Below, in pieces: positions 63,124 through 64,000 of a stretch of DNA of 64,000 bases (position 1 is its first letter; each line of letters starts with the position of its first letter). This DNA is from an uncultured Bacteroidota bacterium. GTDB lineage: Bacteria > Bacteroidota > Bacteroidia > Bacteroidales > P3. The position numbers and the translations under genes were made by a program. The notes beneath the pieces were generated by a model. The model was not told where the DNA came from and searched no databases. It was given only the letters and a program-made list of their open reading frames with translations. The stretch spans positions 1-64,000 of the forward strand of contig UQXW01000003.1 in assembly GCA_900545215.1 (NCBI GenBank), in the 5' to 3' direction.

Positions 63124-64000
63124 CTAATCCCTTGAATAGTTCAATCGTACCATAGCTTTTTTCAATCTCGACAATACAAGGAACGGAAGAATGTCGAACA
63201 TCAAAAGATAAACGAAAGGTTTCCATGAGTCGAGCATTCCGAGTCCGTTTATCTGCACATTACTGTATATTACATAGTATTGTCGTAAAGGATAAAGGAG
63301 ACTGTAAGGCCTTACAGCCGGCAACATCGCCAAAGTAGGATAAGTAAATCCTGCAAGGGTGAAGCCGAGTGTTCCATAAAAAGCTCCTATCGACAAAGCC
63401 GTTCGCATGCTTGGCAGACAGCCTATAATCAATATCCCCAAAGCTTGATAAGCCACTATCGTCAATACGCTTCCGAGGTAAAGCAAAGGAGCCGTACCGT
63501 GTATCGTAAAGCCGAGATACTTCTCCAATATTATCCGGCAAAGAATTTCCATTATCGAAAACAGAACCGTATAAGGCAACAATTTTCCCACCAAAGCCTT
63601 CCAAATAGCCTTATCCGCCATTGCCAACCACCGTCTCGATGTTCCTTGTTTTATCTCTATGCCTACCACATATATAGTACAAACGAGACACATCAGAAAG
63701 ATAATACCCGGCATTATTATAGAAGACAGGTAATAGGAATAGTTCAAAGTCGGATTGCCTATAATGTGAATGTCTGTCTTTATCGGTTGTATTTGAGCCA
63801 TTGCTCGGTTTTGGTCTTCCCCTTTTGCAAGTCTCAATTTCAAGTTCACTCCTGCCGACATTGTATTCAGCATGGTGGTAAGTTCTTTCATTATCAGCGA
63901 ACCTCCCAAATAATGAACGTATTCCGTGCAGAACACAACCTCAGGTTGATTGCCATTGATGACATTCTTCTGAAAATCTCTCGGGATAATGACGAAGGCA
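63124..64000 (-). CDS. ABC-2 type transporter permease, 5' part outside the window
   Basis: The frame runs off the window edge: codons upstream of 63936 stay open to 64000 and read AFVIIPRDFQKNVINGN. That matches the IPxDF segment of the extracytoplasmic region in the neighbouring permease, so the N terminus is missing. The visible part has about five helices and a TNVQINGLG-like stretch near the end. The two permeases probably form a heterodimer of one exporter. The start codon lies outside. Confidence 0.85.
   Translation of the reverse strand, partial: AFVIIPRDFQKNVINGNQPEVVFCTEYVHYLGGSLIMKELTTMLNTMSAGVNLKLRLAKGEDQNRAMAQIQPIKTDIHIIGNPTLNYSYYLSSIIMPGIIFLMCLVCTIYVVGIEIKQGTSRRWLAMADKAIWKALVGKLLPYTVLFSIMEILCRIILEKYLGFTIHGTAPLLYLGSVLTIVAYQALGILIIGCLPSMRTALSIGAFYGTLGFTLAGFTYPTLAMLPAVRPYSLLYPLRQYYVIYSNVQINGLGMLDSWKPFVYLLMFDILPFLVLSRLKKAMVRLNYSRD

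Overview
The window is a chromosomal segment of a Bacteroidota bacterium, most likely Bacteroidales. The evidence is: many promoters with the Bacteroidota -7 signature TAnnTTTG; secreted proteins ending in type IX secretion (T9SS) type A sorting domains (22981, 34993, 56447); a TamL lipoprotein-type BamA/TamA protein; a DUF4837 lipoprotein; and the Bacteroidota order of the division and cell wall (dcw) cluster. MurE carries the DNPR motif, so the peptidoglycan is predicted to be of meso-diaminopimelate type. I see no phage, transposase or CRISPR array.

Layout. 1-5.5 kb: a DUF4837 lipoprotein, then a methylmalonyl-CoA epimerase and sodium-pumping methylmalonyl-CoA decarboxylase operon (propionate branch of the succinate pathway), closed by a strong terminator. 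5.7-8.4 kb: a single-gene unit encoding a MurL-MurD2 fusion. 8.5-15.8 kb: exonuclease III, a ClC channel with CBS domains, asd, a PagL-like lipid A deacylase, and purL. 15.9-22.8 kb: a secreted C1 aminopeptidase, coaX, an outer membrane protein, a TPR protein, lptC, and a methyltransferase on the minus strand. 23-30 kb: a T9SS M14 carboxypeptidase, a histidine kinase, an outer membrane barrel, kdtA, tamL, and a tRNA with anticodon CAT. 30.3-37.5 kb: uvrA (minus), a coiled-coil lipoprotein, and a two-gene unit with a small membrane protein and a large T9SS protein. 37.5-38.4 kb: gene-free DNA with a 22-bp tandem repeat array and a probable structured small RNA. 38.4-40.8 kb: a RecD-like helicase and ApbE (minus). 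41-56.4 kb: the dcw cluster mraZ-rsmH-ftsL-ftsI-murE-mraY-[murD remnant]-ftsW-murG-murC-ftsQ-ftsA-ftsZ, then dut. 56.4-64 kb (minus): a T9SS protein, a second secreted protein, a large repeat protein and two ABC-2 permeases, the last cut by the window edge.

The most notable observation is a rearranged D-glutamate step of peptidoglycan synthesis. The murD position of the dcw cluster holds only about 177 codons of a MurD C-terminal domain, with no ATP-binding domain. Elsewhere (5744-8449) one gene fuses a MurL-type glycopeptidyl-glutamate epimerase to a complete MurD2-type ligase. By analogy with the MurD2/MurL pair known from Xanthomonas, the cell would add L-Glu to UDP-MurNAc-L-Ala and then epimerise it in place, on one polypeptide, bypassing MurI and classical MurD. 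The neighbouring murE also carries an apparent frameshift near its 3' end, which should be checked in reads.

Other signals not explained by genes: a dispersed intergenic palindrome family (four copies), a perfect sigma-54 -24/-12 element at 58922 facing a hairpin-terminated non-coding stretch, MraZ operator boxes ahead of mraZ, and two promoters placed so close to their start codons that leaderless transcripts are likely. Everything here was read by eye. Family assignments rest on recognised motifs, not on database searches.
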